Source: Chondrosia reniformis (taxonomy: Eukaryota > Porifera > Demospongiae > Chondrillida > Chondrillidae). Taken from it: DNA of 64,000 bases. The number at the start of each line of letters is the position of its first letter. Position 1 is the stretch's first letter. The stretch covers positions 2,847,501 to 2,911,500 of the forward strand of contig OX359195.1 of the NCBI GenBank assembly GCA_947172415.1, read 5' to 3'. Positions 23,050-35,200 of the stretch are shown one piece after another. Position numbers and translations under genes: made by a program. The notes beneath the pieces were generated by a model. That model saw only the letters and a list, made by a program, of their open reading frames with translations. It ran no database searches and had not been told where the DNA came from.

Positions 23050-24110
23050 TTCAATAACTGGAAGAACACACGTCAGTGATTGCCACAAGTGAAACTACAA
23101 CCGTTTTCGAAGTTCCCGGCGGGTGAAATTACTTCTCGGAGGAAAACCCTGTATAACGAACTTACTATTAAAGTCATCTTTCGCAATGTTTACATAGTGG
23201 AAAGTGTATTGTTAAAGGTATATTCTTGACTGACACTAGTACTTTTGCAATAATTTTGGCGCACCATAATATATAGCAGAAGTGAGGATGGTGATCCAAA
23301 TTAAACGCAGCGCGCTAGCACGTGCATGAATTTCAAGTTGATTGATTGTCAAACCAATTCTTCAATTACATTCAAGATTAAGATTTATGTGCGGTACATA
23401 CTGAAGTATAAATTTGTGGATGAGATACAATATGCATGGAGGAGCAGCTACTTATCTTAAGATATCCTCTGAGTTTGTAAAAGATTTGCCATGGTGACAA
23501 ATTTGATTTACCTAACTCTTGTTCTTTTGGAATGGGAAGTTATCATTTCACAAAATATGTGCACATGCAGACAAGACAAGCAGAAACATATGAGATCTAC
23601 ATCTATACCTCTGCATTCATTTTTCAAGTGAAAGAAGTGTACAAAATCTATTATTTTTCATTTCTTGGTAAGCAATCATAAGATGTAAATTAATATGCAG
23701 TTACACGGCTTTCAGTCACAATATATAATATACATAGCTTAAAATAATTAAAACATAATGACCACATATTTTATATTGCAACAAGACTTACATATGTTTA
23801 AGCACCTTTGGCTATTCAGATGCTTATGACAATCACCATTTACTTTTATAGCAAACACATATATGGAGTAGTGAGTACGTATCTCTTGGATTAATTTGGA
23901 AGGGAACTTTTGTAAGTGAAAGATCCAATGTAAGATTTTCCACTTTACCTTTCGGAGCACACATTGAATTAATTATTACAGTAAAATAAATTCCTATACA
24001 GTCGTATGGTGTTCAGCCACTTTTATAATAACAACCAAATGAGAAAGCCAATATATCCATATTATACAAGTATAATGACCAGAGTTAAATGTTCAAAATA
24101 CTAGCACTGT
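23050..24110. other. Spacer, no gene seen
   Basis: No supported coding exon. The 70-codon minus-strand frame at 23748-23960 has no recognisable domain. Confidence 0.4.
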
Positions 24111-24116
24111 TTGTCT

Positions 24117-27100
24117 TTATTTACTCTCTCCACTCATCCTTTGTCTGACATGCTGGAAGCTGTTCTTGAAAGAAAATGTTGAAACAGCCTCAACTACAGC
24201 TAATGCCGAACTTGTCTGTCCACTAGTAGTAGCTTCTAAGGACGCTATGTGGAGAAGTATCTCCCCATTCCCACTCCGACAGAGAAACAGAAAGGCCCTG
24301 CACACAAAAGAACAATTAGCAATGACAACCACTTATAGACAGCCATATTAACCACTAATTTAACATATTAATAATGAATACCAATACTTACAACTACTTA
24401 CATACATTAACTAATATAAAACGTAATCAAAACATTCTCTATTGGACTGCAAAAGACCATTGAACCAGCCAAAAGATAAGGTCAACACACAGTTAGAAGA
24501 TATCCTGTTTCTATTAGTCAAAATATTTTATTATTGATCATGATAAATTGCTTTGTACAGTCAGTCACACTTTGATGGATAAGACACTGAAAGTGGCAAA
24601 AGTGGTGTACCAGTATTACAATTAATATACACAATTTACATGTTCACTAGTTCTCACAACACACTTGTAAAGAGAGTAATAGTCCATCTCAGCTTGCTGC
24701 AACAGTCTCTTCAGAAAATTGACATCTTGAATAATCTAGTTTGATTCAAGAGAAAGTTAAAAATAATATTTACATAATTATAATAATTATGTAAAGAGTT
24801 GTGTAAAACACTTATCATTAAGTCCTATTTTCCCCTTCAAAATATGACGGTGGTGGTTATGATTATATCTACGTATACAATTATTCATAAATAAATATGG
24901 GCCCGATGGGCATCGACCTAAACAATCTATCATATATGTACGTACGCTATAGCCACTTGTTAAATCAGTGCAATAAATATTGAGAAAGATAACCCTTATT
25001 CACTTGGTCACTGCTAACACAGTATACTCAGTATACGTACATACTTGCACAGTGAATTCTATACAGTACAGACTTACTTTCAATTTGTAATTTTCAATCG
25101 ATTGTCTTTTAGAAATAGGATCCTCTTTGGATGAAATTATACTAGCCCATTCAGTACAAAAGGGTTGAGGATCTATTTTAAAGAAGAAAATCACATAATT
25201 ACTCACTTACAACATTATATATTAAGTGGAATAAAGAAGAAAACGTGCAGTATGACTAAATTATTACTGCACTAGGTTCTTAAAGGGCCAAACAGCAGCC
25301 TGGTCTGTGGTTTTCTGATTATATTTTCATCCTGGATGATTGAAAGATGATCATTGGTAGCCATTTTTGATCCCTGGGCATAAAAATAGCTAATGAACAT
25401 TCACCATTCATCACAGCCTTCCAAAGGGTTATTGCACTCCTTTCTACCATATGGTTAGTGATTCCTTTATAACCACAGACATTATGTCTGTATTGCTGCT
25501 ACTGAAACACTGAACTTACGTTTACTGGATACCCTTGCCATCTTTGATGCAATTTTAACACCAACTGCTTTGTCTTTGTATTTTCCCTCTATGACAAGAG
25601 AACCTTCTCCTGCCCTGCCAAAACACCCAACAGGACCATCCTAAGGGAAGGAGAGTCAATAAAGTGCTGGAGAGGGTATTCTAGTCCACACATTTCAAGG
25701 CAGGTGGAGGACTGGTCAAAGTTGCACAGGTAGTGGTATCAATATCAAAGCAATGTAAAAATGAACTGAATAACACAGGCCTATTTATAATCATGACCAC
25801 AAAAATGAAGGAAGTAAACCAACTTGAATTTTAAAAACTACAATAGTCAATTTGGTGACGTTTTAAAGGAAAGCATACTAGACACATGTATGGTGAGTTA
25901 TCATAATAAACTTTAATAAAATTCATAGACACTCGCTGCTCACTTCCTTTACCAGTACGTAAGTCCTCACACTTTCTACTCAGATTATTTGAATGGCAAT
26001 TGCTAGATCCTAGCACTGCTATTACTAACATTATATGCTTAAGGCTAGCTAGTCCTATGAACACAATATGTGAGATTGGAAAGTGTATCTCTGCATGAAC
26101 ACTAAATGGACTGTATAAGAGGAAAAGCTCATTCTGGTTCATCACATACGTATATCACATACAGTATATACAGTACCATGTATATTTAAATCTCTCAGGA
26201 AAGATCTATTGGACAAGTTCACCTTCCAATTGGAGCATCTTAAGATACAGTAACTTAAATCTTTAAGTTTCTATCCGCTGGGTCTCAATTCTTCCCCTCA
26301 TTCCTCTGATACGAGCTACATACTGGTTAAAATGTCCCCTAACCACGTTTTTAACCATTTGCTTGTTTAGATACTTCAACAAAGTCATCACAAAAGATTT
26401 TTAAATTAGCTCGCAGAGTGTGTAATGTAATTCTACACCTGTCCAATAAGCTAGACAGTTAACTTATAAAACTCTTATTATATTTTTATAACTCACTTTA
26501 CTAGATCCACTACACTCAACAAGCGAAGCTAAACTACATGCATCTAGAAAGCTACAACAAGAGATAAATGAGTAAAACTGAATAAAGAACAATTTGACAA
26601 TTTGCATATCCAACTTTAAAAGTTAGCAATTGTAAAGGTCTGTATATAGGCAAATGATTTTTTACATTCAAAGTTGTAGGCTTTGCTTTAGATCTTAAAG
26701 TGTCATTCTCTTACATGTTTCTATGGTGAGTAAGGTAGGATTAAGGCTGTAAGCAGAACTCAGAGCTACATTGGCCTTATAAGATTTTGTCATAAATTTT
26801 ATTTTAATGTCACAGATTCCTGTCAAAATAATGCACTTCTTCATTCCTATGAGTAGGAAGGAGGATCTCACAAAATTTAATTCCTAATACTTTCAAATTA
26901 ATTAAAAGGCAGAACTTAGGCCAACAACAAGTAGAGTAATCTCCCATATCATGATGTTAGTCAGATATACAAGTAAACAGTTTAATATCTAAATTATTGT
27001 ACTGTAACAATGCAGCATTCATGAAGTGTCAAAACAAGTGTGTTCCTTACAATTTTACATCTTGTATAATCTCCTTGTTATTACCAGTTACTTCCAAATC

Positions 27101-28210
27101 AGTTAAAATGCACTGAAAAAACAGGAAAAATAGTCAGTGATGAAGAGAGAAAGGCAGATTGCAAAGGTATTAAGGAAAGTACACACTATTACTATAAATG
27201 TAACATTGGTGGGAAAAGAGTGATGTAATTATAATTGCAGCATTACTGCTTATTTTCAAAGCATACAACAACAATAAGCATATTCTTTAAGTTGTATGCG
27301 TACATCTGTCTCCCTTTCACAATGCCTTATAAGGGGAGGTAATTCTATTGCAAACAGACACATGCAGACCATCAATTTTATACGATTTAGAAAACTATAA
27401 ATACATATGTAGATTCCGAAAACTTTATTAGATTGCTACCAACATACAATTAGCATACAAACAATAGTGACACCAGTGAGTACACGTGATCTGCTCGTGT
27501 GTGGAGTGTTAACACCTCACCCTGATCAAAGGAGTCTAATTCAAATTGAGCTACGTAGGTTTTATAAGGGTGTGACAGAATAAAGGTACGTATAATGTAT
27601 TATGGTTAGTATCTTGTAAGGGGTTTCAGAAATATGGCTAATACTAATTCAGAAGAAGTGCTCCAGAACACTGAGTATCTATCTGAATTTTACTACATAA
27701 ATCCTGTACCATATCATAGTTACACTGACTTCATATATATGAACGTTTATTGAAGAAGGAGAATAGTCAGGTGTAGCCGACCTGACTAAAAGGAGAAAAC
27801 AACAGCATATTTGTTACTCACCATGAACAAAAGTTGAGCAATGTGTTTTCCACAAAATGAAATACACCTATCTAGATATAAAACCTAAATAAACAAAAAA
27901 AGTTCTCAGAGCAAACCAATTTAAGTTAATCCATAGTGAATTTACAATAATTGTTTTATGACACATCAGATTTCTATTGCTGAGGAATAAAAGAACATAT
28001 TGTCCTCAAAGAGGTGAGGTGTACATTCCATACAACTTACAATATTACAATCAAGCAACTACTACCAAGGAGAGTATACCAGTGATAGTATAAACACATA
28101 CTGTATATGTACACATTTAATTTAAGACTTACTGAATAATAGTACCACTTTGACAGAAGACCAGCCACTCTTGAGTCTGAAAAGTTCTCCAATGCATATC
28201 CAGTAGCTAA
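24117..28210 (-). CDS. Unrecognised multi-exon gene, 3' part
   Basis: Exons that splice in phase on the minus strand: 27871-27822, 27113-about 27052, 26534-26497, 25640-25520, 25172-25078, 24735-24665 and 24297-24117, ending at TAA in 24117-24119. An exon at 28210-28133 probably precedes them. The joined product contains CISFCGKHIAQLLFM, CILTDLEVTGNNKEIIQDVK, GPVGCFGRAGEGSLVIEGKY, WASIISSKEDPISKRQSIEN, FLKRLLQQAEMDYYSLYKAF and a C-terminal LLHIASLEATTSGQTSSALA-type stretch. It is mostly helical and hydrophobic, HEAT-like in feel. The GRAGEG...VIEGKY...GVK run superficially resembles a kinase Gly loop, but the rest of a kinase is absent. I do not recognise the family. Phase matching at six junctions argues that it is a real gene. 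Confidence 0.5.
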
Positions 28211-28629
28211 CTGTGATGTATATATATGTATAGTTATATGTATGTGTATACGTATATATGTACATGAGAAAAGTATGAGATATGTAGACAACACAAACAT
28301 GTACAGTCACTGAATTAACTACAACAACTGAGTAATTACAGTGGTTGTTGGTGAAATTGAGATTTATCAGCAAACCTATGTCATACAAATTTCTGAATCT
28401 GCGGTTAGATCTGTCGTTACATATTAAGTTACTAGTGTAGGAGATCTAGCCAAAAGCTTATTGTAAAATAGCTTCACATTAAATATATTTCGTCAAGAAA
28501 CTACTGATTTTACTGAGATGTTTGAAAATTAGAAGCACCACTCTATTTCCCCATGAGTAACTCATCAAAAAGTATATATTTAGGACTACAGTAGAAAGAA
28601 GAAACTGAGGTTTAGAATGATTAGAAACT

Positions 28630-30005
28630 TACTAAAGCATTTAAATGAGGAATTATCTTCTTACAAAACACCTCCATCTCTGGGCGGAACCTTCTCAAAA
28701 GTTAAGGAAGTAACCACAATCTATTCAAGTAGTATATTATGCACATCCTACCAGACAAATACCAAGTAGGCTATTAAGTGGAGACCAAAACTGAAGAAAA
28801 ACAGATGGGAAATGCTTTGATGTGTAATCATAATAGATACACCATAAATAGGCAAATTAAAATGTGTCATTTTATCAACTGACACATTCCTATCCATATA
28901 TGGAAAGAAACTTTAATATATTGGGCCATTTTATCTATATTTGGCTAGAGACATTGCAGGATGCAGCTCCAGTGAAATTGTTCCAGTGTGCATGAGAACA
29001 ATCAGTATATCCTTGGTATCCATAGGGTCAGTGGTCCCTTGCTCTTCAGTTTGTTTACCATAAGGAACTTTCAGCAGACACAAAAAGAGTCCAAAAGAGC
29101 TATCATCATCGCTGTACACATATTTAAAGAGTACCAGTGTCACTACCTTACATACGGTATATAAATTGTTCACAAATATTGTGTAATAACTGTGATTATT
29201 GATATGCACTTCACCCTGACATAGGTAAGTGACTAGGTAGAAAAACCATTGTTATCCAAATTCACTATATCCACATCCTAAATTATACTTCTATTGCACA
29301 ACCCAACCTATAAAATGTACTTAGTTTGCAAAAATATTCATCAATTATTGTACAAATTTTGATTGAACATTTATTTGATGAATATTCTTAATTTAGATTG
29401 TTATCAACATTGTAAGGGAATTCCTTTTACACTTATACATGTACATTAACTTAAGGTAAAAACATGGTTATATTCTAATTCTTGTGACTTCATTAAACTA
29501 ATTATCATCAGTTACTGTACCTGGACTTTTCACACCTACTATAACAAACTGGTTTAGATAAGCTAGTATCTCATTTATTTTTCTTAGTCCTCGGCAGAAG
29601 ACTGTTTTTTCCCAAATACATAAATAGGGCGAAGGCTAGTTTTAAATACAAGTATTTCTCTGAATGGGGTAAATCTGTGTTTATGAACTGTTGGTGGCTT
29701 CAACCACCTTCTTATCACAACAAATGTCTTAGCATTTGAAAACCATACACTCTCTTTATTATTTATTTAAACAAAAGTTTACATACCCAAAATTCCTTAC
29801 CTAGACTGTGAACATGCAAGATTAGCCAACTGTAGCTTTGTCATACCAGAAACACCCAACTTTCATGTTTACGTACCTTACACTGCAGATGTGTCCAGTG
29901 CTGTGATATAGTCCAGCTGCAGCGACCTTTCCTGCTATAGTAGGTCTCACGTCACACTCTTCTGCTACGGACAGGCTACTCCCAAGTAAATTCAAACTAA
30001 ATAGA
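28630..30005 (-). other. Possible upstream exons of the unrecognised gene
   Basis: Three open stretches have plausible splice ends. About 28700-28633 encodes RFRPEMEVFCKKIIPHLNAL. The part of the 29209-28931 frame from about 29110 encodes DDSSFGLFLCLLKVPYGKQT then ILIVLMHTGTISLELHPAM. 30005-29879 encodes NLLGSSLSVAEECDVRPTIA then GKVAAAGLYHSTGHICSV. Their composition fits the helical protein encoded downstream, but the phases between 28633 and 27871 are ambiguous, so I do not merge them with that gene. Confidence 0.3.
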
Positions 30006-30257
30006 AATAAAACCAAAAGTGTGCCTTGATATACGTAAGTAGATACAAAAGGTGAAGAAGATGGATACAGTTGAGAGAATAATCAATCAAACTCAAGACA
30101 AAGACATCAAATTACACATCCATTTTTATACATAACATCAAGTTATGCAACAAATATTCACATTACTGACATTTACTATAACTAAATGTTTTACATTTTA
30201 CCCTAAAATGACATACTGTATGGTACTTTTAAAAGACTGTAACATTTTGATACATAT

Positions 30258-30561
30258 ACCATAGGATGGGTTTTAATTGCGATTGGCATTTAAATGCGAA
30301 TTTTGAGTTTTGATTCGAATCGCACTTTTTGGAATCGCAAAGTAATCATCGCACTTCGGAAGTGGCGGGAATGAGTCTCCTACGTTGTCTAAAGCGTTTG
30401 TCTGCTTTCAACAGTCTTTTAACAACAGAAGAAATGGTCTTCCATCTCATGTTATCAAAGAAGCAAACAAATCAGAATCAAAGTTTAAATTTGAATACAA
30501 AACGCAATTGGTCCTGAAAGTAAATAATTAACCACACAATTAAAACCCATCCTATGGTATT
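30258..30561. mobile_element. TIR element (MITE) with a perfect 24-bp inverted repeat
   Basis: The ends are exact inverted copies of each other over 24 bp, beginning ataccataggatgggtttta. The interior is about 255 bp with no transposase; it includes the pair gcgattggcatttaaatgcg and gattcgaatcgcac. The flanking TA is compatible with a TA duplication. Perfect ends suggest a relatively young insertion. Confidence 0.85.
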
Positions 30562-30649
30562 ATATATATACACACACATGTATATCCACAAACCTCCAGA
30601 GAAACATATCCATATATTATACCCAACCCCTAAACTCAGTGACAGCTGA

Positions 30650-31060
30650 AGAAAGGCAAAAGATACCAAGACTATTAAAGGGCCACCCCATAGAAGTGAA
30701 GCCTTTGCAGATAACTTAACAGCCATCTCAACTGATATCAAAGAGCACCAATCACTCCTGGATCATTTAGATCAGAGATGCCAGGAACTGAACTTGTACT
30801 TTAAACCATCTAAATCTAATTCTTGTTCGATGGAAATTCTGCTATCAGGCAGAAAACCATGTCCATTCATGGGGGAAGGATGAGAAATGTTTGCTCTAAG
30901 CCAACTAGCTTCTTGGGGAAAATTATAGGCTCCTCCAATAAGACAATGAGGAAACATGCAACACTGAAACTTAGATAGCTAGTCTTGCCATAATCGACCA
31001 AGACTCCATCAAAGGGGAATATAAGATGTGGTACCTCCATCTCTATCTTCTCCCCTCCCT
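30650..31060 (+). mobile_element. Reverse-transcriptase relic
   Basis: Plus-strand reading gives HQSLLDHLDQRCQELNLYFK then PSKSNSCSMEILLSGRKPCP and, after a stop, SWGKIIGSSNKTMRKHATLK. This follows the pattern of LINE reverse transcriptases after the catalytic core (C..L.L.....KS, then G..I......T.......L). Stops and a missing YxDD box mark it as a fragment. Confidence 0.45.
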
Positions 31061-32201
31061 TCGTTACAAGGTTCATCAATTGTATACATTATTGTACCAC
31101 ATTGTTTGAAAATGAGTATTAATAAAAATATTATACTGCATGACCTAATAATCTCACACTGCAAACCATCTTACACTTCCTGCTGCGACATTGAAGACAT
31201 GGTAACTGTGTCTGTCAGTGACATTATACTAACCTCAAACTTTCATCTTTACCAGAAGAATCTCTTAAAAGGAAACACAATAAGTTTAATCAATTTGAGT
31301 ATGAATTCAAGTTTCAATTCACTATCCAAGCACAAAGCATGGATTACCAAAGCAATTCACAAAGAAGATATTAAGACGTTTCAATGGAACGTACGTATTT
31401 ACAAGCATCAAATGTATCTGCAAGGGCTATACGTACGCACATACGTACATACTGATAATCATCGGACCAGTTTCTACCTTCTAGGAATTGCCCATCCTGA
31501 TACTATCACATCTAACCACAATTTGGTTATTGTCTATGAACATTTCAAGGAGGTCTACCGACAGATGGTACATCGATATCTTACTTTGTGTTTCCATTGT
31601 AAAAGTAGACTAAGTAATTGGATTCAAAGTCACTCTCCTTTGACATACTACTCTCCAGACCAATTTCCTTAATAACTTTTGTCGCCATTTTAATTCTGCT
31701 ATATAGACCAGGTCCAATATGGCTCAAGATACGTGGTCGCCCAGGCTCTCCAGTATAGACTGTAACAGTGAAGTGATTACGTTAGACAATTTTCGAACTT
31801 TCAATATGATTTAACAACAATTTACGAGATTCCTTTTTATTCAAACGAACTAGACCTAACGCTAAAACTCAAATTTATGCAGGTACTGCTACTTACTAAC
31901 TATGCACTGTCATCCCTCTCTCACGTATAGTTCTTTCTTATCACAATATCGCTGGTCGGGAGATTCAAGACGAACGCACCTTGACATAATAATAAATTAG
32001 ATATTTTCGCGAGTTTGAAATTTATAACAGCTGATCACAAGCGTTTAAATTTGTTTGAAAAGCATGTATGTAGTATGTGCAATCCTTGAATGATTACAGC
32101 AATAACATGATGATCATGACTGTTTTAATAATGTATGAACTGAAGTATGCATGCATGTAGTGTCAAGTTGAAGCAAAAGTATGCTCAGAGGGAACTGATA
32201 A

Positions 32202-35200
32202 CTAAAACGTAGCATTATCATAAACACTCTTATCACAATCTTTCTCCTCCTTGATATTCAGCCTCTCCTCATCTCTGGATCCTTCTTTTCGAATCTCATC
32301 AAGAGTACCATAAGCAGGTGATTGAAATAAATCTATTTCTTCACATAACATTTCAGATTTCTTGTCTTTTACACTGATTGCACTCTTCTTGTTTCCTATG
32401 AGAATAGGTCCATATATACATTAATGTATTTATTTGCAAATTTTAGACATTAAGAACTATTTTACATATTATCACATTATGTAACTTCTAAACCTGATTA
32501 CTATAGTGTAACAATGTAAATATATACATAAACAAATTGTCATTCTTGACATTACATGTATATATATATACCATCAGTTGCATTGGACAATGGCTTCTTT
32601 CTCAAAACACAAACAATTACTATGCTGAAAGTTAGAATGATCGCAACTAAGAATACAAAGGCAGCAAATCCTCCAAGTGTTGGACCAAGAATACTGTCAG
32701 GTGTCGTTACTATGGCTACAGCAAATTAAAGTATATATATATATGTTTATATATCTATATATATACAATTAAAATGAAGTGAAGTTTATGTACATATACG
32801 TATTGTAAACACCTAAACATATGTGGTGGAAATATTTTGGTAAGTATATGTTCGTAGGCATTACACCATAAAATACAGACCACAAAATGCATCCTGAGCC
32901 ACCACAAAGCTTGAGTATATGTATGGCCAACACTCAACTCAATCATTTTTTGGCTTCATTTCTCACGTAAACAACTAATTCTTTGCCTTCTTTTTTTCTA
33001 CCTATATACAATTATTAATTATATCATGCATGGGCCATATTGTTGGAAACCTAGCTTGGCTCTTATATACCACTTTCCGATGCCCCATTCATGTTTATAT
33101 TTCCATTATATATTCATAACTCCTCACCTGTACAATTTCTTGTGTCATTATAGTATCCATTAAAACAGCTACATCTATATGATCCAATTTCATTGATGCA
33201 TACTTGCTGACAGTCATTAAAGTCTAGTTTACATTCATCAACATCTATACACGAATGACAACATGTAAAGTATAGTCAAACATTTTAAAATTATAACATC
33301 ATGATCAGTGCATGGCTCTGTATATACACATGTACATACGTACATGCTATATACGTGTATATATATATAAAGCTCTATGTTTTATATAGTACAGGTTAAT
33401 AACATATTAAGGCAACCACGTATGCAGAAATATCTAGTTGTTTCCCAGACCTTGACAAGAGGTTCCATCAACATGGAGCTCATATCCATCAAAGCAGCTA
33501 CAGTTATAGCTTCCAATGGTGTTATAGCATGTTTGATTACATTCATGAGTGTTAGTAAGGCATTCATCAATATCTACAAATTATGTATAAAGCATTGCAC
33601 ATATATACCAGTGTACATGTATATACAAGTGCACAAAAAGGATTGTCTAGACTCAGTGCCTAATAAATGAATGTTTCTATACATTGTCTAAAAGCAGAAA
33701 AGCTCAAGGGGTAACTCTCTTCCAGCCAGTCACAAAAGAAAAATTAAATAATCACAATCTGACATTTTGATCACTTAATGTGGCCTTCTTCAGAGTACAA
33801 ATAATCAATACTAAACGGAATTTGAACTGTTTTTTGAATGCCCACTACTCTGGAACAAGTATAATGCAGCTTCAAGAATGGGATACCAAAAGAAAGGTGG
33901 TCCAGAGTAGTATATGAGATTCCTTGCAGCTGGTGCCTGACATACATAGGGGAACAAAGAGATCACTTAAGACAAGGATCAAGGAACATCAAGCCGCCAG
34001 TAGGAGGGGGGAGATAGAGAAATCCGTGGTAGCTGAACATGCTTGGTTAAAACAATATCAACTGAAGTGGAAGGAAGTGAGGGTCATAGATTATGCAGAC
34101 AACAAGCTCATTCTACGGATCAAGGAAGCTCTACACATCTCCTCCAGAAAGCAAGAAAAAATGCTAAACATGGACCAGAGCTTGGAGATTGACGGCTGCT
34201 GGACTAACATTATAAGAAGAAGACCCCACTGCATGAGAACTGATGACATCATACACATGTTGTCATGTCATTACCTATTGTGTATCATTGACCGGTCATC
34301 ATGTGCCACAGACATACACATGTACTCTGAAGAAGGCCACAATAAGTGGTTAAAATGTCAGATTAAAAACTCATTTTTTCCATAGTTACATTTTGGTTGC
34401 TAATAAGGAAATCACAAATATGCTTGTTAACATTAGAGTACATATGACCATGCAGAGTGATCAGCCATATATATTACTTCCACTATATATTCCATATTGA
34501 TGAGTATACAAACAGAAATAACAGCTGTATAGCACAACTCTGGATCTTAAGCATACAGCAAATTTATTATTTCTTATATATATATATTATTAGCATGGAG
34601 TTAGATCATGATATACCAATTAATGTCATTGTATTATGTGACACATTTATATAGATCATTAACTCACCATGACAGCTTCTTCTGTCACTATTCAGTGCAT
34701 ATCCTTGATAGCACTGACAATAATAACTACTAATTGTATTCCTACAAATCTGTTCACAATCATCAATGTTTCTCTTGCATTCTTCAATGTCTGCATACAT
34801 ACAACAAATATATACGTTGGAGACATCTGTCACATTCTCCTACATCTCTATATCTACAGTATATGTATATATTTAGGCATCTATACATTATGTACAATTC
34901 CAAAAATATTACTCTTATGTTTTTGGGGCACCAAAGGCGCTCCTATATTGTTTTCTGAAATTATGCCGTATGACTTATATACGACACAGTGCAAGTTACA
35001 AGTTTATAAAGAGATCTAAGTGTCTCCTAGATAATCACAAGCAGATCACAAGTATATCAAGAGTTTAGACACACTATAGCTAGTACTGCTGCATGCCTTG
35101 AAATCCTCAACTACTGCATAGACAGTAGTAGTACGTATATACAGATCATATAAGGTAAAATACATGGCCTACCAATTACCTTTTCACATCTTAGTATATA

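Noticed and set aside
25520..25640. Possible protein kinase Gly loop (GRAGEGSLVIEGKYKDKAVG)
   Set aside because: The following exons lack HRD, DFG and APE equivalents. The similarity is confined to one exon and is probably fortuitous.
31028..31672. 214-codon plus-strand open frame
   Set aside because: No domain or homologous pattern was seen, composition is like the surrounding non-coding DNA, and it runs across retroelement debris.
31627..31790. Minus-strand stretch reading TVYTGEPGRPRILSHIGPGL
   Set aside because: GRPR-type text occurs in integrase-like and other proteins, but there is only a short open run and no flanking motif, so I could not assign it.
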